20,649 bases of DNA from the IMG/VR virus record IMGVR_UViG_3300036715_001696, positions 1-20,649 of that record. One strand, written 5' to 3'. Below are positions 1-6,815 of the stretch, one piece after another; within the stretch, counting starts at the first letter, position 1, and every line of letters starts with the position of its first letter. Below the pieces are notes generated by a model, which did no database searches, was not told where the DNA came from, and saw only the letters and a program-made list of their open reading frames with translations. The stretch is from a virus. The translations under genes were made by a program, and so were the position numbers.

Positions 1-130
1 TTCTCTATTTCTCTATTTCTCTCTACATAAACAAAGAAATATATTCAATTACAAAAACTTCTCTATTTCTCTATTTCTCTCTACATAAACAAAGAAATAT
101 ATTCAATTACAAAAACTTCTTTATTTCTCT
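1..130. repeat. 58-bp tandem repeat, two full copies plus a partial third
   Basis: Bases 1-58 are repeated without change at 59-116, and a degenerate third copy begins at 117 and fades by about 130. Each unit opens with a pyrimidine tract made of TTTCTCTA-like steps and continues with an A-rich half containing ATAAACAAAG (27-36 and 85-94). The reverse complement of that 10-mer, CTTTGTTTAT, lies at 129-138 just past the array, so either copy could pair with it. The array sits at the very edge of the window. It could be a real intergenic or origin-type repeat, or an assembly artefact of a contig end; the sequence alone does not decide this. Confidence 0.85.
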
Positions 131-352
131 TTGTTTATAAAAAACTTTAATTCATACTTAACTGGTCTAAAGACCAAGTCCTTCAAGAAGTATTCGCTTC
201 GTATACTCAGCTTCATACATTCTTTTCTGACTATTATGCTTCGCATCTTTTATTATTCATCTTTTATTATTCAACTATTATTAAAACGAAGTAATATTAT
301 TATAATAATTGCTTTTGACTTACCACTGATTCAGGTCCGAAACTTCAGTCAA

Positions 353-376
353 TATCTCGCTGTTTCCAGCGAGATA
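353..376 (-). other. strong stem-loop with GAAA tetraloop (minus-strand reading)
   Basis: TATCTCGCTG pairs perfectly with CAGCGAGATA around a four-base loop: 10 bp, with no mismatch. Read on the minus strand the loop is GAAA, a classic GNRA tetraloop. A run of seven T residues lies just 5' of the stem on that strand, so this is not a normal intrinsic terminator in either direction. Together with the second GAAA-loop hairpin at 496-507 it suggests a folded minus-strand RNA, which is an inference. Confidence 0.6.
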
Positions 377-923
377 AAAAAAGGTTCATGTCCGGTGCTC
401 ACGCCTCAAGCATCTTAGGTATCTATTTGATCGGGTACTAGTGAAGGCTAGTAGACGGTAGGGCGGACAGCATTTTCCCAGCTTACACTATCTCTTTCCT
501 TTCGGAACTGTCGCAATGCATATAAAACCTTTTCAGGTGCTCACGGTTGATAAGACTCGGGCATGCATCCTTGTTGGCGTTTTTACACTCTTTTTCTGCC
601 AGAGCAAGATCTATCTTTATTACATGGATAACTCTCTTCATACTGAATACACTCCACAATGTATTAGGTGCATCCTAGAATCCGACAGCACAGCTTCACC
701 TGTACAACCTCAAAGGATAGTCTGTAACCAGACCAACAAGGCACAATAAAAGGTATTTGTTACTTAATTATGATTTTAAATTTATGATATGGTATCTGTT
801 TTATTTGTTTGCTTTAGTGTAATGCTTAATGGGTAGTAATTAATGATGTATATTATTATAAGAATCCTAAACGCTATTGTCCTTGTACGTTCACAGGTCA
901 CGTTACTCCTGCTACCTATTTTT

Positions 924-945
924 AATTAAAACAGTTTTTGCTGTT
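924..945 (-). terminator. weak intrinsic terminator downstream of the endolysin gene
   Basis: On the minus strand AACAG (945-941) pairs with CTGTT (934-930) around a six-base loop and is followed by TTTTAATT. It lies about 50 bases past the stop of the minus-strand endolysin gene, where a terminator is expected. The stem is only 5 bp, so the call is tentative. Confidence 0.4.
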
Positions 946-994
946 ACTACTAATTATCGTCAGAGGGCAAGGTAAGTTAATAAAAGTGGTTTGT

Positions 995-1579
995 TTAAAA
1001 TGTTTGAGCTTTATTAGTAACAAAAGCTCTCATTTCAGTTACTCTACGTAGCCATCCTGCTAAGAATTTTTGTTGAGAAGGATCTTGATCAACAATATTT
1101 TTATAAAATTTTTCTCGTTGATCACATACATCATTGCATATAGAAAAAACATCTTTTGAATTAATAATTGATAACGAGTTAGGACCAATAACACCGTCAG
1201 CAGTGATCCCAGCAGCTCTTTGTATAAATTTTGCAGCAGTGCTCGGGCCGTGCTGAACAGCACCGTCAAAATGTAATGCAGCCAGGTGCCCATTCAGCTT
1301 ATCGCACTTAGCGTTTAGCCAATAATTGGCGAAATAAACAGCCTTTGCAGTATCCCATGCTAAATGTGTAACATCAATTTCCGTATGTGATTTTTTAGCT
1401 ATTCCGTACTTAGTTTCACCGCCGCGATCACCTACAGTATTTGTATACCCACATGCTTTCCTATGTTCTGGTGTATCTATTAATCCATCTTTCGCGCCTG
1501 GCGTATTAATATTCCATTGTCCGCCTACTTCGTATAACATACAATGATTAACTGCTTTTTCAAATGCGTCTGAGTACAT
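995..1579 (-). CDS. endolysin, GH108-type N-acetylmuramidase with C-terminal peptidoglycan-binding-like region
   Basis: A 194-residue protein predicted to cleave the glycan backbone of peptidoglycan, most likely as the lysis enzyme. The N-terminal half carries the GH108 (ZliS-type) pattern: a Glu followed by Gly-Gly (E17 in YEVGGQW, the likely catalytic acid) and the DxGGETxYGI block at about 51-60. The C-terminal half fits the family's PG_binding_3 region: NGHLAALHFD around 96-105, ITADGVIGP around 125-133, and REKFY plus FLAGWLRRV around 155-180. About 25 residues separate E17 from the GGET block, more than the short spacing I recall for the family, so this loop may be expanded. There is no signal peptide or membrane segment, so a holin encoded elsewhere would be needed for release. 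The start is supported by AGGAG about 7 bases upstream, and a late promoter lies just beyond. It is divergent from the neighbouring nuclease gene. Confidence 0.85.
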   Translation of the reverse strand: MYSDAFEKAVNHCMLYEVGGQWNINTPGAKDGLIDTPEHRKACGYTNTVGDRGGETKYGIAKKSHTEIDVTHLAWDTAKAVYFANYWLNAKCDKLNGHLAALHFDGAVQHGPSTAAKFIQRAAGITADGVIGPNSLSIINSKDVFSICNDVCDQREKFYKNIVDQDPSQQKFLAGWLRRVTEMRAFVTNKAQTF

Positions 1580-1600
1580 TGTTATCTCCTGTTTTATTGA

Positions 1601-1609
1601 TTATTTATA
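1601..1609 (-). promoter_or_regulatory. T4-type late promoter for the endolysin gene
   Basis: The minus strand reads TATAAATAA, containing the exact T4 late -10 box TATAAATA. Transcription should begin near 1596, leaving a leader of roughly 17 bases that contains the AGGAG ribosome binding site before the ATG at 1579. Late transcription fits a lysis enzyme. The extended match ATAAATAATCAA is shared with the late promoter at 19250. Confidence 0.7.
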
Positions 1610-1615
1610 TACGTT

Positions 1616-1624
1616 GATAAATAA
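1616..1624 (+). promoter_or_regulatory. T4-type late promoter for the PD-(D/E)XK nuclease gene
   Basis: GATAAATAA matches the box found upstream of three baseplate units in this window. Predicted initiation is near 1629-1630. This puts the TTG at 1614 upstream of the transcript and supports a later start codon for the gene. It lies back to back with the minus-strand late promoter, with six bases between the two boxes. Confidence 0.6.
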
Positions 1625-1643
1625 AATAAACATGGGACTTAAT

Positions 1644-2168
1644 ATGCCGAGTAAATCAAAAACAAAGGGAAATGGTTGGGAATTAGACGTAGCTAAATTT
1701 TTAACAGACAGGTATGATAGTACTTTTCTTAGAGTACCTAGCAGTGGAGCATTTGTAGGTGGTAAGAACAACTTTAGAAAGGCGACATTAGACCAAGCAC
1801 AATTACAAAGTAAGAAAGGAGATATACATCCTCCACAAGATTGGAAACATTTTAACTGTGAATGTAAATGCTATGCAGATTTCCCATTTCACCAATTATG
1901 GACCACAGATGTAAAAATATTAGATTCGTGGATACAGCAACAGCACGATGTTGAAGATGAGGGTGATTTAAATTTAATTTTAATTAAAATTACGAGAAAG
2001 GATAAATGGGTGGTGTACCAAGAAAACTTAGGATTTATCTCTTCTCGTGGTTTGTTATATAAAGGATGGATATTTACTAGTTGGGATGATTTCTGGGATA
2101 AAGAAGCTAATGTTAATTTAGTTCAGAAATATTCTCTAAATTCAATTCTATCTGCACAGGTGATGTAA
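1644..2168 (+). CDS. PD-(D/E)XK nuclease, Holliday-junction-resolvase-like
   Basis: A 174-residue protein counted from the ATG at 1644. In-frame alternatives are ATG 1632 and TTG 1614, but the late promoter covers 1616-1624, and GGGA lies about 7-10 bases before 1644. Visible motifs fit the PD-(D/E)XK fold as used by Hjc-type resolvases: E13 in GWELDVAKFL (helix 1 acid), RVPSSGAF around 30-37, D60 in GDI, and E73-C-K75 on the next strand (ECKCY). The likely role is cleaving branched DNA, possibly replacing T4 endonuclease VII (gp49) in processing recombination intermediates before packaging; this role is inferred, and the fold assignment is firmer than the substrate. Its last 56 bases overlap the end of the convergent minus-strand gene. 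Downstream is T-rich (2169-2195) without a clear hairpin. VRR-Nuc-like or general phage nucleases are alternatives. Confidence 0.65.
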   Translation: MPSKSKTKGNGWELDVAKFLTDRYDSTFLRVPSSGAFVGGKNNFRKATLDQAQLQSKKGDIHPPQDWKHFNCECKCYADFPFHQLWTTDVKILDSWIQQQHDVEDEGDLNLILIKITRKDKWVVYQENLGFISSRGLLYKGWIFTSWDDFWDKEANVNLVQKYSLNSILSAQVM

Positions 2169-2883
2169 GTTTTTTCAATTTTCTTTTTTGTTTAGTTTCT
2201 TCGTCTTCTATTACTTTAACAACCGGTAATAGAGGCAATAGTAACTTTTTCCAAAAATCAAAACCTATAGTAGGAATAGCAGTAGATGCCCGTTTACCTA
2301 AACTCATAAACACTGAGAGTTTAATATTAAGTGTGCCAGATGATGGAACAGTTCTTGTATTTAGGTATTCAGCCATAGTGTTGCCATCAATCTCAAAACA
2401 ATCTATTATATCTTCGTTTCTGCTATCAAACAACATTAAGAGAGTATCTATTCCTTTTGAACTAATATTATCTTTTATGTTGTATGATGCATTGTATGAA
2501 GATTTTAAACTAGTTGTATTGTGTTTATAGACAATATTATTGATAATTTTATCAGGGCTAACTGAATATACTGTATCAGCTATTGTTTTATAAAATTTTG
2601 ATTCATCTGTATAACTAGACTTTAATTCGACAGGCACAAATATCTTACCAATAAGTTTTATAGCATCAGGGCCTGTCTTTTTAGCTAATATAGGTAAGAA
2701 TCCCAATATAACAGCACAGCGTATATCATGCGCCTTAGATGAGAGTGTAGTTGACGTTGCTTTACCTGATTCGATATCGAACCCGTGATATTCTTTTAGA
2801 TCAAAAGAATTATTTGCTAATTGTCTAATATATGTTAATGTATTCTGTGCTACTCGTAATTTATATGTATCAATTGAAATCAT
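2113..2883 (-). CDS. unknown 256-aa protein, possible PD-(D/E)XK nuclease
   Basis: I do not recognise this protein. It is the last gene of the gp55-gp47-gp46 operon, in the slot where T4 has the sliding clamp gene 45, but it does not look like a clamp. One suggestive pattern is P72-D73 followed after about a dozen residues by a hydrophobic strand ending E86-L-K88 (IFVPVELKSS), the spacing seen in PD-(D/E)XK endonucleases. A second acidic stretch, DIIDCFEIDG, lies at 158-167. The C-terminal part has a Pro/Leu-rich segment (LLLPLLPVV, 214-222) and a Lys/Glu-rich run at about 225-239. There are no signal peptide or clear membrane segments. The start at 2883 is supported by AAGGA seven bases upstream, but that site lies inside a long inverted repeat. 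The 3' end overlaps the convergent nuclease gene by 56 bases. The gene call is fairly safe, the nuclease idea weak. Confidence 0.6.
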   Translation of the reverse strand: MISIDTYKLRVAQNTLTYIRQLANNSFDLKEYHGFDIESGKATSTTLSSKAHDIRCAVILGFLPILAKKTGPDAIKLIGKIFVPVELKSSYTDESKFYKTIADTVYSVSPDKIINNIVYKHNTTSLKSSYNASYNIKDNISSKGIDTLLMLFDSRNEDIIDCFEIDGNTMAEYLNTRTVPSSGTLNIKLSVFMSLGKRASTAIPTIGFDFWKKLLLPLLPVVKVIEDEETKQKRKLKKLTSPVQIELNLENISELN

Positions 2884-2884
2884 A

Positions 2885-2954
2885 AGTCCTTGAAATGTTA
2901 ATAGAAGTTCAGTTTACAATAGAACTTCTATTAAAATCAACATTTCAAAGGACT
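2885..2954 (-). promoter_or_regulatory. long inverted repeat covering the ribosome binding site of the 256-aa gene
   Basis: Bases 2885-2910 pair with 2922-2954. Three perfect blocks, 5, 10 and 11 bp long (AGTCC, TTGAAATGTT, AATAGAAGTTC and their complements), are separated only by a one-base bulge and a six-base bulge on one arm, with an 11-base loop at 2911-2921. In minus-strand mRNA the structure fills most of the 75-base gap between gp46 and the next gene and ends two bases before its ATG. The Shine-Dalgarno AAGGA is therefore paired. No T-run follows, so a translational control hairpin fits better than a terminator. Confidence 0.75.
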
Positions 2955-2958
2955 CCAA

Positions 2959-5790
2959 CTAACTACTTGCTGTTTCAATTGACGTAAATCCGCCCTCTTT
3001 TACCACCTTTAGAACATTAGATATTCTGCCTACTAATTCATCTCTATGAGAAATTAAATAAATATTTCTTTTATTTTCTCTTCCCATTTTCTTTAATATA
3101 CTTACAGCAGCTTCTACACCACTTGCATCTAAACCTTGGTCTAATAATTCATCTACAAATAGCAAATTAATCTTATCATTCATATTTTCGAACACATCAC
3201 GAAAAGCCCAAGATAAAGATAATACAAGCCGAGTTCGTTCTCCGCGACTTAGATTATCAAAATCAAATTCTTTGCCTAACATACTAATCTCAACTTCTAA
3301 GTCTGATTTGAATTTTACAGAATGAGGCAACCCTATGTCAGTTAAGTAATAACTTAGACGTTGGTTAAGGTATGTAAGATTTTGATCAATGATTTTCTTA
3401 CGAATAAAACTATCTTTATTAGTTAATAATTTTAAAAGATATTCTTGATGGTCTTTGAGTACAGTTAAATCGTTTATCTTTGTAAAATCAATTTCTTGTA
3501 ATCCTGTTTTTCTTAAAGCATCAATTTGTTCTAAATAAGGATTAGAAGTTTCTAACTCTGATGATAGACTATTTCCTAATGTATCTAATGTTGTCTTATG
3601 ACTGTATGCTTCGTCTATTGTTAAATAAAATGTATTAGGTAATTTAGGAATCATAGATGATACAGACGATGTTAGATGTTTTACATCGTCTCGCTTTAGT
3701 GATTTTTCAATTAGTTTTTCATTAGCTTCTTTAAGTTGTAATATATACTCGTCATGTACTTTAGTATGTGTTTCTTTATCCATATCTTGATTACATGTAG
3801 GGCATATACTTTCAACTGATGTTGCTAATATTTTATTTAATCTAGAAACAGATATAGACGAGGATGCTACTTCTCTCTCTAATGTTGATAATTCTTTTGA
3901 TAAAGATCTATATTCAGTATTCAGATCTTCTACATCTTTTTTAGATTTATGTAAAGAAATTTCAGCATCAATATTAACATTCATTAATTCTAGAATAGCT
4001 TGTTGTAGTTTTGTAATCTTTAATTCTTTAGATTTGTCCCATTCTTCGGATTTAACATTTAAAGCTACAATATTCTTTTCTATGCGTTTATTTGCTTCAG
4101 AAGCAGCAGATATTCTGAATTCCTCTTCTCTAATTATATCTTTAGTTATTCTTACTTCTTCCTTAAGTTTATCAGCTTTTTCCGAAAGTTTAGTAATTCC
4201 TAATAATTGTTCGATAATAATTCGTTGATCGTTTGTTCTTAATGATAAAAACGGCTCAACATATGTATTCAAAGCAAGAGTATGTTTAAACATATCATGA
4301 GAAATACCTATAAGTCTTTCAATTTCAGCTTGTGTATTACGACCCTCGCCTTGTGATTCATCATCACCAGAATCTTTCTCTATGCCATCTTTAATAAATT
4401 TAAAAATACCAGGCCTACGACCTCGCTCAATTTTATAATTGACACCATTTATTTCAAATGTCAATGTAACTAACATATTTTTCATGTTAGATTTGTTCAC
4501 TAAGTTATCTTTTTTAATATTTGTTAGTGCAGTTCCGTATAAGGCATAGCTAAGGGCATTAACAATGGCCGAATTATGAGTAACAATATAATTGTCAGTA
4601 ATATATAAATGTCGAGGATGGTCAATTAGGATACATTTTGAATCTTGTAATCCTAGTTTTTCTATTTTATCGATGCGAAGTCTTAAATTACTGTATTGAT
4701 GATTGGCAGAGATTTTATTTATTTTCCGAGATAACTTTGACAATTTTCTCGGATCAGAATATCGAATAGAAATATTATAATTTTGCAAACCTGTTTTACG
4801 TTCGCCTTTATATGTATAATACGGAATCTTAGAAGTAATCTTAGCTATACCCCCAATTGACCGTACTATTTCTTGAATATCTTCTGCCATATTTTTACTT
4901 GATGTTGATATAGAGATACTACTGCTACTACCTACATGCCCATCAGTGTCTACTAAACCAGCTAATAAATCTAATTTTTGATTTTTAGATGCTAATTTAT
5001 ATATACCCGGTATAAATTTTGTATGTGATAAAGTATCTCTTAAACCTAACTCTGTAATTTTTAATCGCAAAGGGTGGTTCTTTTGCTGACCACACAAAAT
5101 ACTATACTTATAATTTTCTATATTAGATTTTTTAATATATAAACCGTCCGGTAATCTCGAAGATATATTATCTGAAATTTCCTGATCGGCAGAAGTAAAC
5201 CCAATAGTATTCCCTCCATATCCAAACGACTCATCACCGAGTAATGTGCCTAATATGTATGGGTCTATAGGTAATTCAATATCAGACGAATTATCGTCAA
5301 TTAATGGAATATACATATATCTAATATTAGCATTATTCCCATTATTATATTTGCATCTATCTAATAATGGTATAATTTCTTTTGTTGTTAATACCTTTGT
5401 TGTTTGTTCACCCTCTTTTCGCCATTGGTGGGAAAATACTTCCCATAGATGATTTTCACAACACTCTGTAGTTCGTCCATCAGCGAATGTGATTCTATAT
5501 GTGTCGATTTTACCTTGAGGGAAAATATCTGTAACAATGGACGACGTACCGTCTGGACACGATACTGTATCACCTATCTTAATGTCTCCCATAGTAGTCC
5601 ATCCATCTGGCGTTTTAATTTTCGAATGTAGCGGTTGAGCTTTACCTACACCGTTCCTATTATCGTTACCGCCTAGATCTAAATTCTCACCTAATACAAG
5701 GACCAAATCATTACTATTAAAATTAATGGCTTGAGAGACATTACCTACAGACATGAAATTTTTAATTGTTAATCCGTTTAGTTTAATCAT
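2959..5790 (-). CDS. 46: gp46-like recombination endonuclease subunit (SbcC/Rad50 family), intein-interrupted
   Basis: A 943-residue precursor: 50 residues of N-extein, a 356-residue intein (51-406), then the rest of gp46, giving a 587-residue mature protein close to T4 gp46 (560). gp46 is the ATPase partner of gp47 in resecting DNA ends for recombination-dependent replication. Seen here: the Walker A end NGVGK^S, split by the intein; long coiled-coil-like charged stretches at about 530-720; the zinc-hook CPTC at 663-666; the ABC signature LSRGE at 847-851; Walker B LLFVDE at 876-881; the D-loop LDASG at 887-891; and the switch His915 (ISH). The segment preceding the P-loop is longer than in T4 and lacks the usual first Gly of GxxGxGKS, as I recall for marine T4-like gp46. 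The gap from gp47 is only 5 bases and no clear ribosome binding site is seen, so translational coupling is likely. Removing the intein is required for ATP binding. Confidence 0.93.
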   Translation of the reverse strand: MIKLNGLTIKNFMSVGNVSQAINFNSNDLVLVLGENLDLGGNDNRNGVGKAQPLHSKIKTPDGWTTMGDIKIGDTVSCPDGTSSIVTDIFPQGKIDTYRITFADGRTTECCENHLWEVFSHQWRKEGEQTTKVLTTKEIIPLLDRCKYNNGNNANIRYMYIPLIDDNSSDIELPIDPYILGTLLGDESFGYGGNTIGFTSADQEISDNISSRLPDGLYIKKSNIENYKYSILCGQQKNHPLRLKITELGLRDTLSHTKFIPGIYKLASKNQKLDLLAGLVDTDGHVGSSSSISISTSSKNMAEDIQEIVRSIGGIAKITSKIPYYTYKGERKTGLQNYNISIRYSDPRKLSKLSRKINKISANHQYSNLRLRIDKIEKLGLQDSKCILIDHPRHLYITDNYIVTHNSAIVNALSYALYGTALTNIKKDNLVNKSNMKNMLVTLTFEINGVNYKIERGRRPGIFKFIKDGIEKDSGDDESQGEGRNTQAEIERLIGISHDMFKHTLALNTYVEPFLSLRTNDQRIIIEQLLGITKLSEKADKLKEEVRITKDIIREEEFRISAASEANKRIEKNIVALNVKSEEWDKSKELKITKLQQAILELMNVNIDAEISLHKSKKDVEDLNTEYRSLSKELSTLEREVASSSISVSRLNKILATSVESICPTCNQDMDKETHTKVHDEYILQLKEANEKLIEKSLKRDDVKHLTSSVSSMIPKLPNTFYLTIDEAYSHKTTLDTLGNSLSSELETSNPYLEQIDALRKTGLQEIDFTKINDLTVLKDHQEYLLKLLTNKDSFIRKKIIDQNLTYLNQRLSYYLTDIGLPHSVKFKSDLEVEISMLGKEFDFDNLSRGERTRLVLSLSWAFRDVFENMNDKINLLFVDELLDQGLDASGVEAAVSILKKMGRENKRNIYLISHRDELVGRISNVLKVVKEGGFTSIETASS
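4573..5640 (-). mobile_element. full-length class 3-type intein with LAGLIDADG homing endonuclease, in the gp46 P-loop
   Basis: Precursor residues 51-406 interrupt the Walker A motif exactly between K50 and S407. The first residue is Ala (AQPLHSKIKTPDGW, block A), not Cys or Ser. The end is IVTHN followed by Ser+1. The Trp-Cys-Thr triad that defines class 3 inteins is present: B:12 Trp116 (two residues after B:10 His114), F:4 Cys386 (KCILID) and G:5 Thr404. In class 3 splicing F:4 Cys attacks the N-terminal junction directly. B:7 is Cys111 where Thr is usual. The middle holds two LAGLIDADG helices, PYILGTLLGDE (177-187, D186) and LLAGLVDTDGH (275-285, D283), both with their acidic residue, so the homing endonuclease may be active. 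The reading frame is intact. Insertion in a conserved nucleotide-binding loop is typical of inteins. Confidence 0.92.
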
Positions 5791-5795
5791 TTATT

Positions 5796-6815
5796 TTATA
5801 ATCCGTTATAAATTTCGATAAATTTATTAATATCATAGTTTGAATCTTTATCTAAAGCACCTAATGACTCAACTACAATCTGATCTACTGTTTTGAATAT
5901 TATATTTTTGGTAAGGTCAGTAGACACTTCGTCATCTGACGTCCTAATTAGTTTAAATTCTCTAACATTATATTGTTCTAAGAATGTTTCTCTAAGATAT
6001 GCTGCTTCTTCGTAAGTTATGTCTGCATCGACGACTACCTGTAAATATGTTTTTGGCTTTAAATAAAGATCAGGATCTGACAATAATGCAGAAAGTGTGA
6101 TATTTATAAATCTAGGTCCAGCAGTATAATTTAAATATTCTGGCTCCTTATCCCATTCTAAGTACATACAACCTCTTTCAAAATCCCATACATCTGCATA
6201 GTTATGCCCAAATGGATTACCAATATAACTAATTTTACCTTTAATTTGTCGTATATGGAAATGGCCTGAGAATACATAGTCTTGATTTTTAAAATGTGTC
6301 GAATTTAAGTGTCCGTGATCAGGCATTTCTACCTGAGCATTCATTTTAAACCCAGGTAATTCTAAATGCCCAAACAAATATTTTGATTTAATTTTAGTAA
6401 CTGCTTTCCATTCGTCATCAATTAACCAAGGAATTAACGCAACATCACCGGATATTAAATGATTGTCTACTAGAATAATATTAGGGAATAACGAAGCAAA
6501 CTTAATCGAAGTTATAGATCTATTATCTCGAAAATATAGATCATGATTTCCGACCATAAAATAAGTTTTTTCAAACGAATCATTTAATTTAGATAATAAT
6601 TTTATACCATATTCTAGTGTTAATGTATTAATTGTGTTCCTATGGTGATAGAAATCTCCCATGAATATACAAGTTTCTGCACCTCTATCCTTAGCTTCTT
6701 GTATAAACCAATCAACATAATCAATACAATCATCTAAATGATCTTTAGAGTTATGCCTAAGCCCGAGATGAATGTCAGAAAACACACACGTTTTCTTGAA
6801 TAGTTGTTTAGTCAT
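5796..6815 (-). CDS. 47: gp47-like recombination endonuclease subunit (SbcD/Mre11 family)
   Basis: A 339-residue calcineurin-like metallophosphoesterase, the same length as T4 gp47. It is the nuclease partner of gp46 and acts on DNA ends during recombination-dependent replication and host DNA degradation. All metal-binding motifs are visible: D14-x-H16 (FSDIHLG), GD at 53-54 with the following His residues, GNHD at 89-92, H150 (FGHLE) and GHFH at 184-187. The C-terminal 150 residues would form the cap and the gp46-binding region, which I cannot confirm from sequence. The start at 6815 overlaps the end of the gp55 gene by 8 bases (ATGACTAA) and is preceded by a strong GGGGAGA ribosome binding site inside gp55. 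gp46 follows after 5 bases. The order 55-47-46 is as in T4. Confidence 0.95.
   Translation of the reverse strand: MTKQLFKKTCVFSDIHLGLRHNSKDHLDDCIDYVDWFIQEAKDRGAETCIFMGDFYHHRNTINTLTLEYGIKLLSKLNDSFEKTYFMVGNHDLYFRDNRSITSIKFASLFPNIILVDNHLISGDVALIPWLIDDEWKAVTKIKSKYLFGHLELPGFKMNAQVEMPDHGHLNSTHFKNQDYVFSGHFHIRQIKGKISYIGNPFGHNYADVWDFERGCMYLEWDKEPEYLNYTAGPRFINITLSALLSDPDLYLKPKTYLQVVVDADITYEEAAYLRETFLEQYNVREFKLIRTSDDEVSTDLTKNIIFKTVDQIVVESLGALDKDSNYDINKFIEIYNGL

Larger units (their letters stand above)
131..994. other. gene-free, hairpin-rich region (possible structured RNA or replication/regulatory region)
   Basis: No reading frame here looks like a gene: the 95- and 77-codon frames lack convincing ribosome binding sites and have odd composition. 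Small perfect hairpins are frequent: 163-176 (TGGTC/GACCA), 353-376 (10-bp stem), 436-453 (TACTAG/CTAGTA), 496-507 (TTCC/GGAA), 665-677 (TAGG/CCTA) and 720-733 (GTCTG/CAGAC). Two of them have TTTC loops, which read as GAAA (GNRA) tetraloops on the minus strand. GGTGCTCACG occurs twice, at 394-403 and 536-545. Bases 390-740 look less AT-rich than their flanks. I could not match the region to tRNA, tmRNA, RNase P, 4.5S RNA or an intron core. From about 750 to 920 I see nothing beyond AT-rich sequence. Confidence 0.5.

Noticed and set aside
351-383. Intrinsic terminator at the 10-bp hairpin
   Set aside because: On the plus strand the stem is followed by A residues, and on the minus strand the T-run precedes the stem, so neither direction fits.
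131-418. 95-codon open frame from a TTG
   Set aside because: No ribosome binding site, strongly biased hydrophobic composition from AT-rich DNA, and the 10-bp hairpin at 353-376 lies inside it; looks like chance.
333-600. Possible group I intron core, tRNA or tmRNA
   Set aside because: CTAGTAGAC-like strings and GGTTCATGTCC looked suggestive, but the matching P7/P3 partners, T-arm pairing or tmRNA ends could not be found on either strand.
516-749. 77-codon open frame starting with ATG
   Set aside because: Only a weak upstream GGAACT, no family resemblance, several hairpins inside it and no neighbour on this strand; not listed as a gene.
1614-1643. Upstream TTG start (1614) or ATG (1632) for the resolvase-like nuclease
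   Set aside because: The late promoter box at 1616-1624 would lie inside or immediately before these starts, and no ribosome binding site precedes them; ATG 1644 fits better.
2169-2195. Terminator after the nuclease gene
   Set aside because: T-rich but with no stem in front of it, and the stretch lies inside the coding region of the opposite gene.
2113-2883. Sliding clamp (gp45) suggested by position after gp46
   Set aside because: The sequence shows no clamp-like repeat pattern or resemblance to gp45; only the location agrees.
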